Shown piece by piece: positions 53,910 to 62,034 of a stretch of DNA of 64,000 nt. The notes under the pieces are model-generated. The model searched no databases and was not told the DNA's origin. It saw nothing but the letters and a program-made list of their open reading frames with translations. This DNA is from Pontibacillus yanchengensis (GTDB lineage: Bacteria; Bacillota; Bacilli; Bacillales; BH030062). Where the stretch lies: assembly GCF_009856295.1 (NCBI RefSeq), contig NZ_WMEU01000004.1:248001-312000 (forward strand), in the 5' to 3' direction. The position numbers and the translations under genes were made by a program. Position 1 is the stretch's first letter, and each line of letters opens with the position of its first letter.

Positions 53910-54668
53910 ATGGGAGCATTAATTGATTACTTTGCCAAGGAGATCCAGAAGCTAACACACGCTGAAAAGCATGTTTTATATTATATAGAATCAAATATAG
54001 AACAATCGAAACATCTCTCTCTTACCAAGATGGCTTCACTCAATACAGTTAGCACGACAACTGTTGTACGGATGTGTCATAAACTAGGGTTAGAGGGATT
54101 TGCAGAACTGAAATACATGTTACGGCATTTCGAATATGAATCTCTGCCACAAGAACAAGATACAATGAATCGTTATGAAAATGATATGCATCAGTTATTT
54201 TCTTCGCTTGACACGGAACACATTGACAATATTAGTTCGAAGATGATTGATGCTAATCGCATCATTATTGTAGCAGTTGGTCTATCCAAAACGTTAGGTG
54301 AATATTTTAGTAAACGACTAATGCAAGTGAACACGAATTCTTCTTACGTCTATGAATCCCATATGATTGATTTACTGCCAAATTGGGTCAACAAAACAGA
54401 TTTTGTTATCTTCGTATCCTCAAGTGGTGAAACAGATACACTCATTCATGTAGCAGATAAATTAAACCATCAGGATATGCAGTCTTTAGCGATTACCAAT
54501 TCTCCAGAGAGTACACTAAATTCACTCACCCGTTTTAACATTAGTGCACACGTACAGCGAGTTACATACGCCGGTTACGATTTGTCAGCAAGGTCGACTT
54601 TAATGATTCTTATGGATGTACTATTTGAGCGATATTTAAAGCAGAAACTACGGAAAGAAAAAACGTGA
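53910..54668 (+). CDS. RpiR family transcriptional regulator (HTH plus SIS)
   Basis: A 252-aa regulator. The N-terminal HTH_6 domain (residues 1-75) shows LSLTKMASLNTVSTTTVVRM and CHKLGLEGFAELKYML. The C-terminal SIS domain (about 105-240) shows IIIVAVGLSKTLGEYFSKRL and VIFVSSSGETDTLIHVA, and binds phosphosugars in this family. The position divergent from mngA suggests it senses a hexose-phosphate derivative of the imported osmolyte. E. coli uses a GntR-type MngR, so the regulator type differs here. GAGAGGG before the ATG. Confidence 0.9.
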   Translation: MGALIDYFAKEIQKLTHAEKHVLYYIESNIEQSKHLSLTKMASLNTVSTTTVVRMCHKLGLEGFAELKYMLRHFEYESLPQEQDTMNRYENDMHQLFSSLDTEHIDNISSKMIDANRIIIVAVGLSKTLGEYFSKRLMQVNTNSSYVYESHMIDLLPNWVNKTDFVIFVSSSGETDTLIHVADKLNHQDMQSLAITNSPESTLNSLTRFNISAHVQRVTYAGYDLSARSTLMILMDVLFERYLKQKLRKEKT

Positions 54669-54686
54669 TTCCCAAAAAAGGGTGAC

Positions 54687-55499
54687 ATGATGCAATTTCT
54701 AACTAAGCTACTCCATTTTGGCTATCAACAAGCTTTATCCTCTATATTTCCAGTGGTTATTTTTTTAACACTTGCTGGTACCAAAGTTATTAGTGTACCT
54801 GGATTGCCAAGGTATGACCTTATACTACTAGTGTGCTTACTAGCACAAATTATCATGGTGAAAACAGGGTTGGAAACAATAGATGAACTAAAAGTGATAA
54901 CGCTTTTTCATATCTTTGGGCTTGTATTAGAACTCTATAAAGTACATATGGGATCATGGGCGTATCCGGATTTTGCCTATACAAAAATAGCGGGAGTGCC
55001 ACTGTATAGTGGTTTTATGTACGCGAGTGTAGCGAGTTATTTGGTTCAGGCATGGAGAAGGCTAGACGTGACGATTGTGCGTTGGCCTAACGCGTATTGG
55101 ACTGTTCTTCTTGGTGCACTAATATATATTAATTTCTTTTCCCATCATTTTGTGTATGATATACGCTGGGTGCTAACAGGAGCGTTATTAGTTATTTTTT
55201 TACGAACGATGGTGTACTTTACGGTGGATCACGAGCGATTTAAGATGCCGTTAACCTTATCGTTTTTTCTCATTGGTTTCTTTATCTGGATTGCTGAAAA
55301 CATATCGACATTGTTAGATGGCTATCGATATCCTAATCAGGGCGATACATGGGAAATTGTCCACATTGGTAAAATTAGTTCATGGTTTTTGCTCGTTGTC
55401 GTGAGCTTTATTATTGTGGCTCAGCTTAAAAGAGTGAAGGGAGAAGGGTTTGCAGATCGGACCGTTCCACATGTTGAAGATAGGAATATAGGGCATTAG
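54687..55499 (+). CDS. DUF817 family membrane protein
   Basis: A 270-aa, seven- to eight-helix protein of the DUF817 family, with LELYKVHMGSWAYPDFAYTK, GVPLYSGFMYASVASYLVQA, INFFSHHFVYDIRW and IAENISTLLDGYRYPNQG. The function is unknown. It starts 18 bases after the RpiR gene and could be co-transcribed, though its family has no known link to sugar uptake. ATG 54687 or 54690. Confidence 0.87.
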   Translation: MMQFLTKLLHFGYQQALSSIFPVVIFLTLAGTKVISVPGLPRYDLILLVCLLAQIIMVKTGLETIDELKVITLFHIFGLVLELYKVHMGSWAYPDFAYTKIAGVPLYSGFMYASVASYLVQAWRRLDVTIVRWPNAYWTVLLGALIYINFFSHHFVYDIRWVLTGALLVIFLRTMVYFTVDHERFKMPLTLSFFLIGFFIWIAENISTLLDGYRYPNQGDTWEIVHIGKISSWFLLVVVSFIIVAQLKRVKGEGFADRTVPHVEDRNIGH

Positions 55500-55574
55500 A
55501 AAATTTTTCATTCCACATGAAACGTGAATGTTTCTTCATCGTATAGAAATAGAAACATGTTGGGGAGGAGTATC

Positions 55575-56090
55575 ATGCCTACTATCTATTTCACAGGTTC
55601 CCTTTTCTCAGCAGGGGTGACAGAGATTTATAATGAAGGCAAGGATCATATAGGATATTTAGATTTGAAGAGTGCTTTCACATCAAGTTTAGATATACTG
55701 AATACAAAAGAAGAGATTACGCTTTCTGGTGGATTTCGGTTTTTTTCAAGAACTTGGGTAATCTCTCAACCGACAGAAGAAGTGGGAGAGGTGAAACAGC
55801 GTTTTTCCTTCTTCGCAAAAAAATTTGAGTATGAGGCGTTTGGAAGAGGATTCTATACAATTGAGTCAGAAGCTTTTTCTAGACAATATGAAATCTATGA
55901 TGAGCAAGAGCAAGTTGTAGCTCAATTTAATAGAACGGATGGCTTCTTTGAATCAGCCGCTGCCGCTTTTTGTTTAACCAATCATTCCTCTGCGCTTTCG
56001 GAGGATGAATTAAACGCGGTGATTATGGGTGTGAATATGATACAAAAACGCAACTCTAGTGGCGGTGCAGCAGGTGCCGCAGCGACTTAA
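55575..56090 (+). CDS. hypothetical protein, possibly tubby-C2/LURP-one-like
   Basis: A 171-aa protein with alternating beta-strand-like segments (MPTIYFTGSLFSAGVTEIYN, FFSRTWVISQ, FEYEAFGRGFYTIESEAF, QYEIYDEQEQVVAQF) reminiscent of the tubby C2/LURP-one beta-barrel found in Bacillus YxjI-type proteins. The C-terminus ends in a low-complexity Gly/Ala tail. ATG 55575 is preferred (GGGGAGGAG upstream) over the longer frame. I am not sure of the family. Confidence 0.6.
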   Translation: MPTIYFTGSLFSAGVTEIYNEGKDHIGYLDLKSAFTSSLDILNTKEEITLSGGFRFFSRTWVISQPTEEVGEVKQRFSFFAKKFEYEAFGRGFYTIESEAFSRQYEIYDEQEQVVAQFNRTDGFFESAAAAFCLTNHSSALSEDELNAVIMGVNMIQKRNSSGGAAGAAAT

Positions 56091-56157
56091 AAATAGTAGT
56101 TGACTTATTCTACTTTTAACAGTATGATGAAGATAATCAAATAAACGTATTCTTCCT

Positions 56158-56246
56158 AAAGGGGAGTAGCTATACAATAAAGTCGTCATTGCGAGAGAAA
56201 TCTCCGGCTTTATTGGCAACAGATCATGTTGTTAGCAAGACCTTTA
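56158..56246 (+). promoter_or_regulatory. yybP-ykoY (Mn2+) riboswitch aptamer
   Basis: AAAGGGGAGTAGC at the 5' end and GCAAGACCTTT at the 3' end form the closing P1 helix. In between stand GTCGTCATTGCGAGAGA, CTCCGGCTTTATTGGCAAC and the short hairpin. This follows the yybP-ykoY pattern (GGGGAGUA, GUCA, GCCGGCUUU, UUGCAAC, GCAAGACC). The class senses Mn2+ and turns on exporter genes; a TerC-family gene is downstream. The 3' strand of P1 is also the 5' arm of the terminator, so the folds exclude each other. Confidence 0.88.
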
Positions 56247-56271
56247 CACCACTCGTGTAAAGGTCTTTTTT
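56238..56271 (+). terminator. riboswitch expression-platform terminator
   Basis: AGACCTTTACAC and GTGTAAAGGTCT form a perfect twelve-pair stem with TTTTTT, overlapping the aptamer's P1 3' strand. Confidence 0.9.
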
Positions 56272-56272
56272 A

Positions 56273-56307
56273 ATGGCCTTTACCATCTGCGTAAAGGTCA
56301 TTTTTTT
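56273..56307 (+). terminator. second, tandem terminator
   Basis: ATGGCCTTTAC and GTAAAGGTCAT form an eleven-pair stem (one G-T pair) with seven T residues. It is similar in sequence to the first terminator, as if duplicated, but it does not overlap the aptamer. Confidence 0.8.
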
Positions 56308-56310
56308 AAG

Positions 56311-56412
56311 AGGAAGTTCGATTAAGATCGCTGCATCGTGCAGCAACATCGAACCAACCCACGTCCTGTGGGCCGCAGTTTGTACGTCGCTAGCATGGCG
56401 CTTGCGCTTTTC
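56311..56412 (+). repeat. dispersed repeat, type 1, middle and right modules
   Basis: GGAAGTTCGATTAAGATCGC, AGCAACATCGAACCAACC, GTGGGCCGCAGTTTGTACG and GCTAGCATGGCGCTTGCGC. It sits between the Mn riboswitch terminators and the terC ribosome binding site, so it is part of the leader mRNA. Confidence 0.75.
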
Positions 56413-56456
56413 TTGTAGAGTGGGAGTACGGAAGAAGGAAAAGGGGAGAATGGATA

Positions 56457-57245
56457 ATGGAATTACAGCTACTAATGGAGTATGGTTGGGTATTATTAGT
56501 ATTAGTGATGCTTGAAGGGGTATTGGCAGCAGATAATGCGTTAGTGATGGCTGTAATGGTCAAGCACTTACCTGAAGAAAAACGTAAGAAAGCTCTGTTT
56601 TATGGTTTAGCCGGAGCATTTATTTTACGTTTTGGTTCGCTATTCGTAATCACGTTGTTAATTGATATATGGCAGGTCCAGGCAATCGGAGCAGCTTATC
56701 TACTATTCATTTCTATCAATCATCTTGTAAAAAGATATAAAAAGGATGATGAAGAGGAAGAAGAAGAAGCTGAAGGAGCAGTACCTAAAAGAGGAAAAGG
56801 GTTTTGGGCTACGGTATTGAAAGTAGAATTAGCTGATATGGCATTTGCTGTAGATTCTATCTTAGCTGCAGTAGCACTTGCTGTATCCTTACCAGCTACA
56901 GGATTGCCTAATATCGGAAGTCTGGATGGTGGACAATTCCTAGTTGTATTACTAGGTGGAATTATTGGAATTGTCATCATGCGATTTGCGGCTCATAAGT
57001 TTGTAGCATTATTAAAGCAAAAACCAGGCTTGGAAACAGCAGCATTCGTGATCGTAGGTTGGGTAGGAGTAAAGTTAACGGTTCATGTACTTGCGCACCC
57101 TTCCTTGCATGTTTTACCTCATCATTTCGCTGAATCATGGATTTGGAAAGTTGTATTCTACTCAGTGCTTGTAATGATTGCCGTAACAGGTTGGTTTTTC
57201 ACGGGTAAACAAAAAACGAATCAACAATATAGTGCAGAAGTATAA
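56457..57245 (+). CDS. TerC family membrane protein (metal exporter type)
   Basis: A 262-aa protein with seven to eight helices of the TerC family, like B. subtilis YceF and YkoY, which are linked to Mn2+ export and metallation of secreted proteins. The conserved acidic motifs MLEGVLAADNALVMAVMV and VELADMAFAVDSILAAVA, with the metal-binding Asp residues, are present. A Glu-rich cytoplasmic loop (KKDDEEEEEEAEG) lies at about 95-107. AAGGGGAG eight bases before ATG 56457. The Mn2+ riboswitch upstream supports a manganese role. It probably forms an operon with the next gene (15-base gap). Confidence 0.92.
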   Translation: MELQLLMEYGWVLLVLVMLEGVLAADNALVMAVMVKHLPEEKRKKALFYGLAGAFILRFGSLFVITLLIDIWQVQAIGAAYLLFISINHLVKRYKKDDEEEEEEAEGAVPKRGKGFWATVLKVELADMAFAVDSILAAVALAVSLPATGLPNIGSLDGGQFLVVLLGGIIGIVIMRFAAHKFVALLKQKPGLETAAFVIVGWVGVKLTVHVLAHPSLHVLPHHFAESWIWKVVFYSVLVMIAVTGWFFTGKQKTNQQYSAEV

Positions 57246-57260
57246 GCGGGAGTGTTCGTT

Positions 57261-57980
57261 ATGTCGACAAAAGAGACAATTCGAAACAAAGTGTGGGAGA
57301 GGTTAGAAACGGAAAAGGCAGCTCGTTTTCCTTTTCCGGTAAAGGGACGTATCCCTAATTTCAAAGGAGCGGAAGCAGCTGCAGAATTTGTGACCTACCT
57401 TGATGCGTACCTACAAGCAAAAGTCATCAAGGTTAATCCAGATTCTCCACAGTTACCTTTACGAGCGCAGGTTCTAAAAGATGGAAAAACCCTTCTGATT
57501 CCAACTCCTAGGCTTAAGGCTGGGTTTATTCAAGTGAATCCAGATGATGTTCCAAAAGGTGAGAAGCGGAAAGCAGCTAGCTTAAAGCATATGAACGCAT
57601 ATGGTCATGAGATTCCTTTACAAGATATGCCTACTATCGATTTAATCGTCGTTGGATCTGTAGCCATTCATCAAGATGGTCGTCGACTAGGGAAGGGAGA
57701 AGGGTATGCAGATCGAGAGTATGCAATCATTCGAGAACTGGATAACCCTTCAGTGCCAGTTGTAACAACCATTCATTCCTTACAACTGGTCGAAGATGAC
57801 TTTCCGAGGGATCCTTATGATGTAACGGTTGATTATATTGCGACAGAACAAGAAATGATCACAGTAGAGAATCCATACGAAAAACCGTCAGGGATTCTAT
57901 GGGAAGAAGTGACTTCAGAACAGAAGGAAGAGATGCCTGTTCTACAGGATATATGGGACTTGAAATATAGTAATGAGTGA
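57261..57980 (+). CDS. 5-formyltetrahydrofolate cyclo-ligase family protein (COG0212, MTHFSD-like)
   Basis: A 239-aa protein related to 5-formyl-THF cyclo-ligases. The ligase motif G-R-R-L-G-K-G-E-G-Y-A-D-R-E is present near residue 143, preceded by IDLIVVGSVAIHQDG. True 5-FCL enzymes are shorter and have a GYYDR motif, so this belongs to the divergent branch whose substrate is unsettled. ATG 57261, with GGGAGTG in front. It follows terC by 15 bases and is terminated at 57976-58009. Confidence 0.82.
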   Translation: MSTKETIRNKVWERLETEKAARFPFPVKGRIPNFKGAEAAAEFVTYLDAYLQAKVIKVNPDSPQLPLRAQVLKDGKTLLIPTPRLKAGFIQVNPDDVPKGEKRKAASLKHMNAYGHEIPLQDMPTIDLIVVGSVAIHQDGRRLGKGEGYADREYAIIRELDNPSVPVVTTIHSLQLVEDDFPRDPYDVTVDYIATEQEMITVENPYEKPSGILWEEVTSEQKEEMPVLQDIWDLKYSNE

Positions 57981-58009
57981 GAGGCTATACTGGGTGTAGT
58001 CTCTTTTTA
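57976..58009 (+). terminator. terminator after the COG0212 gene
   Basis: AGAGGCTATAC and GTGTAGTCTCT form a stem with one mismatch pair, with TTTTTATG after it. Confidence 0.7.
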
Positions 58010-58036
58010 TGTTCTTTATCCTATGGATGGTGGAGG

Positions 58037-58165
58037 TTTGATTAAAACCGCTGCGAAGATTTGGGGTGGTCGCTCCAGATTTCGAAATCTCGCCCCTATT
58101 TTTTAAAGGCGGTCCTGTTTTGATTCTCGCACTAAAGGTCGCTCCAGAGACGCGCAACATAGAAC
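58037..58165. repeat. degenerate repeat-like sequence
   Basis: GATTAAAACCGCTGCGAAG resembles the start of the middle module of the dispersed repeats. It is followed by GGTCGCTCCAGATTTCGAAA and GGTCGCTCCAGAGACGCG, which repeat GGTCGCTCCAGA 78 bases apart. No ORF. The rest of the gap up to 58314 is AT-rich promoter sequence. Confidence 0.35.
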
Positions 58166-58314
58166 TTATCCATACCATCTCTATTATATTTTCTGTAAGC
58201 TAGTCAACAATAAAGAACATATATTAGCTAAAAGTGGTAAAATATTCTGTTACAGAATAACTAAGGTTTTAAGTATAATGGATTAAAGGAAAGATAATAG
58301 GAGGAGGGATAACG

Positions 58315-58512
58315 ATGGGAAAAGCAACAGATAATCGCGCATCGCAGATTAACTATCTAAAAAACAGAATGAATATGCTTCAGCAGGTTGTTGATTCGAT
58401 GGAAGCAGAATCAGTGGGTCCAGATGACATGGATCAATTGTTACATATGATGCATGAACTTGAGGGGAAAATTGAACGGTTTAAGAAAGATTGGCAGGAT
58501 GGCTACTCATGA
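58315..58512 (+). CDS. SE1561 family small protein
   Basis: A 65-aa protein matching the SE1561 family of Bacillales: QINYLKNRMNMLQQVVDSME is an amphipathic helix and LLHMMHELEGKIERFKKDW a second. Function unknown; a coiled coil is likely. GGAGGAGGG before the ATG. Its stop codon overlaps the start of the next gene (ATGA), so translation is coupled. Confidence 0.85.
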   Translation: MGKATDNRASQINYLKNRMNMLQQVVDSMEAESVGPDDMDQLLHMMHELEGKIERFKKDWQDGYS

Positions 58513-59147
58513 ATGAACTGAAATCGATTCTACTTGCAATTTGGATTCTATTTATCAGTTATGCCCTTTTCTTAGCCCCAATCAATGAAGGAGATTACAG
58601 TTTTCTCAATCAAATGTTTTCCCTTCAATATACGGACCCTTTACTGATTAGTGTATTTACCCTACTAGGCATATGGCCAATTGTCTATTGTATCTTGCTT
58701 TTAGAGAATGATCGAGCTTCCATAAAAGCATGGCCTTTTGCGTTGGGTTCATTTGTATTAGGTGCATTCAGCCTTTTACCATACTTTGTATTTCATATTG
58801 AAAAACGCAGAGTAAAAAACCGTACACCTAAACAAGTACAAGCCATTCTGTCTAATCGCGGACTTTATATTTTATTATTACTTCTAACGATTTTGGTTAT
58901 GGCTTTTGGTATTTATTTTGGTAATGTCCAAGTCTATGCACAGGCCTTTATGCAATCACGTTTTGTACATGTAATGACCATTGATTTTGCAGTACTGACT
59001 TTGTTATCCATGCTTGGTATAGCTCACCATGCCTACTATCTTCATGAACGTTCTAAGCGGTTGTGGTGGCTAGGAATTATTCCAATTATTGGAGCTCTAC
59101 TTTATTTATTAATTACCGATGCCAGACAGAGAGAAGCAGAGGAATAA
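58509..59147 (+). CDS. hypothetical membrane protein, 212 aa
   Basis: Six predicted helices (about residues 6-24, 46-66, 73-95, 116-137, 152-170 and 185-203) with short basic loops such as HIEKRRVKNRTPKQV. No family recognised. The start ATG 58509 overlaps the stop of the SE1561 gene. A dispersed repeat follows immediately after the stop, so the terminator, if any, is inside or absent. Confidence 0.75.
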   Translation: MNELKSILLAIWILFISYALFLAPINEGDYSFLNQMFSLQYTDPLLISVFTLLGIWPIVYCILLLENDRASIKAWPFALGSFVLGAFSLLPYFVFHIEKRRVKNRTPKQVQAILSNRGLYILLLLLTILVMAFGIYFGNVQVYAQAFMQSRFVHVMTIDFAVLTLLSMLGIAHHAYYLHERSKRLWWLGIIPIIGALLYLLITDARQREAEE

Positions 59148-59150
59148 AGA

Positions 59151-59337
59151 AAAGCGGAAGCGCCTGTTTAGCTTGCCCACAGGACGTGGGTTGGTTCGAT
59201 GTGCTACGTGATGTAGCGGTTTTAATCGAACTTCCTTTGAGTCCGTATGAGATAAAGGAAATACGGAGAGCGATAGCGATCCGATGTTGACTTATCATAA
59301 GGAGGACCAGGAAGTTTGCTAGTCGCTGGAGCTAGAC
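59151..59337 (-). repeat. dispersed repeat, type 1, full length, reverse orientation
   Basis: On the plus strand it begins AAAGCGGAAGCGCCTGTTTA and ends CTAGTCGCTGGAGCTAGACA. Read on the minus strand it has the left module, then GGAAGTTCGATTAAAACCGC and CCCACGTCCTGTGGGC of the middle module, then a diverged right end. It lies between a membrane protein gene and the cydB terminator. Confidence 0.75.
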
Positions 59338-59377
59338 AGGTAAGAGCCGAAATCTATACTTTTCTTTGCTTTAGACG

Positions 59378-59424
59378 AAAAAACGCTTGTAAGGGAGAAA
59401 ACTTTCCCCCAACAAGCGTTTTAT
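59378..59424 (-). terminator. terminator after cydB
   Basis: AAAACGCTTGT and ACAAGCGTTTT enclose an inner GGGA/TCCC stem; the structure overlaps the cydB stop codon and has T-run on the minus strand. Confidence 0.8.
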
Positions 59425-60446
59425 TTTTGCTCCAAATATCTTTGATCCTTCAAGAATAGCTTCCAGAAGAGAATAAAAGCCGGAACTAATATAGATAAGC
59501 CAACGATGTAGCCAATTAGTAGTTGATAGAACATATTGGTATTCGTGAATCCTGCTTCAATCGTTAGGTGTGGGTACACCATATACGGAAGGTGGGCGGA
59601 ACCATAAGCATAAATGGCAAATCCATATTGTAGAATAACGAAGATTACGGCTGCCCTTGTATAGCCTGTTTTTCCGTTTTTTTGTTTGAAGAACAGCAAG
59701 GAGTAGCCAATTGCAAATAGAGCGATTGACATGCCGAAGCCATACAAGTTATCTTGAACGTTTTCGACTAACCAAGAGGCTTCTGGCGGCATTGTGAAAA
59801 TGGTCAATACCGCGATAGCTAGCGTAAGAGGCCCTAGCCAAATCGCTTGTTTGCGATAAGTGTTAAAAGCAGAGTAATCGTTTGCTTCTCTAGCGTAGTC
59901 GGTAAGAAACAAGGCTGATAAAAAAAGTTCCGTACTAAGTCCAAAGGCAATATGCATGTATGTCGTTGGACTAGTTAATAGCTTTCCATACAACAACTGA
60001 GGATAACCATTTTCTATTTCAACAAATCCTCCTAGTGTGATAGGCAATATACTAACCAACAGAGCGGGGATAAGCAGTCCGGTTATACCAGATGTAATGC
60101 GTAATACATTTTGAAACTTGTTCGCATAATGAGAAAACATCATAAATGTGGTACGGATAGTGAGAAGAATCAACCCTAATCCAACAGGAACAAGTAATAA
60201 TGTACCTAGCATAGATGTAGCAAAAGGGAAGAAGCTGACCAGTGTCACAACGAATAAAACGAGAAATACGTTCGTGACTTCCCAGGTGGGCGACAAAAAG
60301 CGATTGGCAATGGTTGAAGCGTTCGTATGTTCCTTTTTGCCATAAACCAATGCCCAAAAGCCAGCACCAAAATCCAATGAGCCTAGCATCGAGTACACAA
60401 ATAAAAAGCTCCATAAAATCGTTACCGCGATTAAATACTCTTCCAT
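59421..60446 (-). CDS. cydB: cytochrome bd-type oxidase subunit II (CydB/YthB-like)
   Basis: A 341-aa, eight-helix membrane subunit that holds the CydA haem subunit. The N-terminal SMLGSLDFGAGFWALVYG matches the CydB start. The size is like B. subtilis YthB (about 340 aa). Six bases separate it from cydA, so the two form one operon. CydDC assembly genes are not in the window. Confidence 0.92.
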   Translation of the reverse strand: MEEYLIAVTILWSFLFVYSMLGSLDFGAGFWALVYGKKEHTNASTIANRFLSPTWEVTNVFLVLFVVTLVSFFPFATSMLGTLLLVPVGLGLILLTIRTTFMMFSHYANKFQNVLRITSGITGLLIPALLVSILPITLGGFVEIENGYPQLLYGKLLTSPTTYMHIAFGLSTELFLSALFLTDYAREANDYSAFNTYRKQAIWLGPLTLAIAVLTIFTMPPEASWLVENVQDNLYGFGMSIALFAIGYSLLFFKQKNGKTGYTRAAVIFVILQYGFAIYAYGSAHLPYMVYPHLTIEAGFTNTNMFYQLLIGYIVGLSILVPAFILFWKLFLKDQRYLEQK

Positions 60447-60452
60447 AATCGA

Positions 60453-61787
60453 CTACACCTCGCTTTGGGCTAGTTCGTATTGAACTGGATGCCGTTTGAA
60501 ATAAAAGATGAGCATAAAAGCGGTCACAACTAATAAAACAGCATACAAGGAAATGAATAAAACAAACAGCAAACCGACGTTCTCAGACTGAGTGGCTGCG
60601 TCAGTTGTTTTTAGTACATTGACGATGGTGTAAGGTTGTCGGCCAATACAGCTAAAACACCAACCAGCCTCGATTGCAATCATCGCCAAAGGACCACCAC
60701 CTACAAACAAAGCTAGCATCCACCCTGGGAGGGGTTTTTTCAGTCCCCATCGCCAAATGATTGCTAAAAACGCCAGTCCCATAAGCATCGAGCCAATCCC
60801 TACCATGACATTGAATAGTGTATGGACATATAAAGGTGGCCATAATTCTTCCGGATACTCATTTAAACCTTTTACCTCGGTATCCAATCGATTTCCCGCT
60901 AGGAAGCTTAACGCATATGGAACCTCAATGGCGTATTTTACTTCCTGTTCCTCACGAGACGTCCAACCTCCAACACTTAAAGGAGCGTATCTTGTTGTTT
61001 CAAACAACCCTTCTGCTGCTGCTAATTTTCTAGGGTTATAATCATGTAGCATTTGTGCTGTCTCATGCCCATTAATAGCTGTAAGGAGTGACATGACAGC
61101 TCCTAAATAAATAGCGATGGTAAGGCTTTTCTTATGATACGTACGTTCTTCACTTGACAATCCTTTACGTAGCAGACGCGCTGCTGCTAACGATGCGATG
61201 ATAAAGGCAACCGTCATATAGGCAGAAACAGAAACATGCAAAGCTGTTATGAAAAAGCTAGGGTTGAAGAAAGCTGCCCAAGGATCGACATTAGTGATCT
61301 CTCCAGACTCTGTCATCTCAAAGCCAGCAGGAGTGTTCATCCAAGCATGAGCATCTGTTATCAATATCGCAGATCCTACAGCACCAATGGCTACAGAGAC
61401 TATGCTCACAAGTCGCAGCCAGGTAGGAAGTCGGTCAGCAGCATATAAGTAAATCGACATAAATACGGCCTCAATGAGAAAGGCGAAAATTTCAATCTGG
61501 AAAGGTAACGCAATGACCTGTCCTACCATCTCCATAAATCCTGGGAATAATAACGACAGTAGAACACCGACAATGGTTCCTGATGCAATGGCTACTGCCA
61601 GTAAAATGGCAAACCCTTTCGTCCATCGTTTTGCCATAATGGAATAATCTTCGTCCTTTTTTATTAGATACATCACTTCTGCAATGATGATCATGAGTGG
61701 AATGCCCACTCCAAGCGTAGCGTAAATAATGTGAAATCCAAGCGATGATCCAAACAACGCTCGAGCAAGTACGACAGTATCCAACAT
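60453..61787 (-). CDS. cydA: cytochrome bd-type quinol oxidase subunit I (CydA/YthA-like)
   Basis: Quinol-oxidising, O2-reducing haem subunit. LGFHIIYATLGVGIPLMIII holds the N-terminal haem ligand His, and ALPFQIEIFAFLIEAVFMSI, TDAHAWMNTPAGFEM and AINGHETAQMLHDYNPRKLAA are family blocks. The 444-aa length and short Q-loop resemble B. subtilis YthA and the cyanide-insensitive oxidases rather than E. coli CydA. AGGTG before the ATG. A parS-like palindrome sits in the leader at 61804. Confidence 0.93.
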   Translation of the reverse strand: MLDTVVLARALFGSSLGFHIIYATLGVGIPLMIIIAEVMYLIKKDEDYSIMAKRWTKGFAILLAVAIASGTIVGVLLSLLFPGFMEMVGQVIALPFQIEIFAFLIEAVFMSIYLYAADRLPTWLRLVSIVSVAIGAVGSAILITDAHAWMNTPAGFEMTESGEITNVDPWAAFFNPSFFITALHVSVSAYMTVAFIIASLAAARLLRKGLSSEERTYHKKSLTIAIYLGAVMSLLTAINGHETAQMLHDYNPRKLAAAEGLFETTRYAPLSVGGWTSREEQEVKYAIEVPYALSFLAGNRLDTEVKGLNEYPEELWPPLYVHTLFNVMVGIGSMLMGLAFLAIIWRWGLKKPLPGWMLALFVGGGPLAMIAIEAGWCFSCIGRQPYTIVNVLKTTDAATQSENVGLLFVLFISLYAVLLVVTAFMLIFYFKRHPVQYELAQSEV

Positions 61788-61803
61788 TTTTCACCTCGGT
61801 CTT

Positions 61804-61819
61804 TGTTTCATGTGAAACA
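61804..61819. promoter_or_regulatory. parS-like site upstream of cydA
   Basis: TGTTTCATGTGAAACA differs at one base from the Bacillus parS consensus TGTTTCACGTGAAACA. It lies 17 bp before the cydA start. ParB specificity depends on the central CG, which is changed here, so affinity may be low. It could instead be an operator for cydAB. Confidence 0.4.
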
Positions 61820-62034
61820 CATCTCCCCTATTTATCCCGAAAAAGGAAGAAATTATGCACTTTAATAGTGAAGTTAAAAGTGGGAGATTTTTTCTAAAAG
61901 ACGATAATGTAAGAAGTGTTTTGGATAGAGATCAGATAAAGAAAAATAAAAGATTATTATGCTTAAATATGGGGTTTTGCTATGCTTAAAAGGGAATAAT
62001 GATTTATAGAATTACATAGACATGAGGTGTGCGC

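Noticed and set aside
55516..55533. Second parS-like sequence (CATTCCACATGAAACG)
   Set aside because: Only about 12 of 16 positions match the consensus, which is not enough in AT-rich intergenic DNA.
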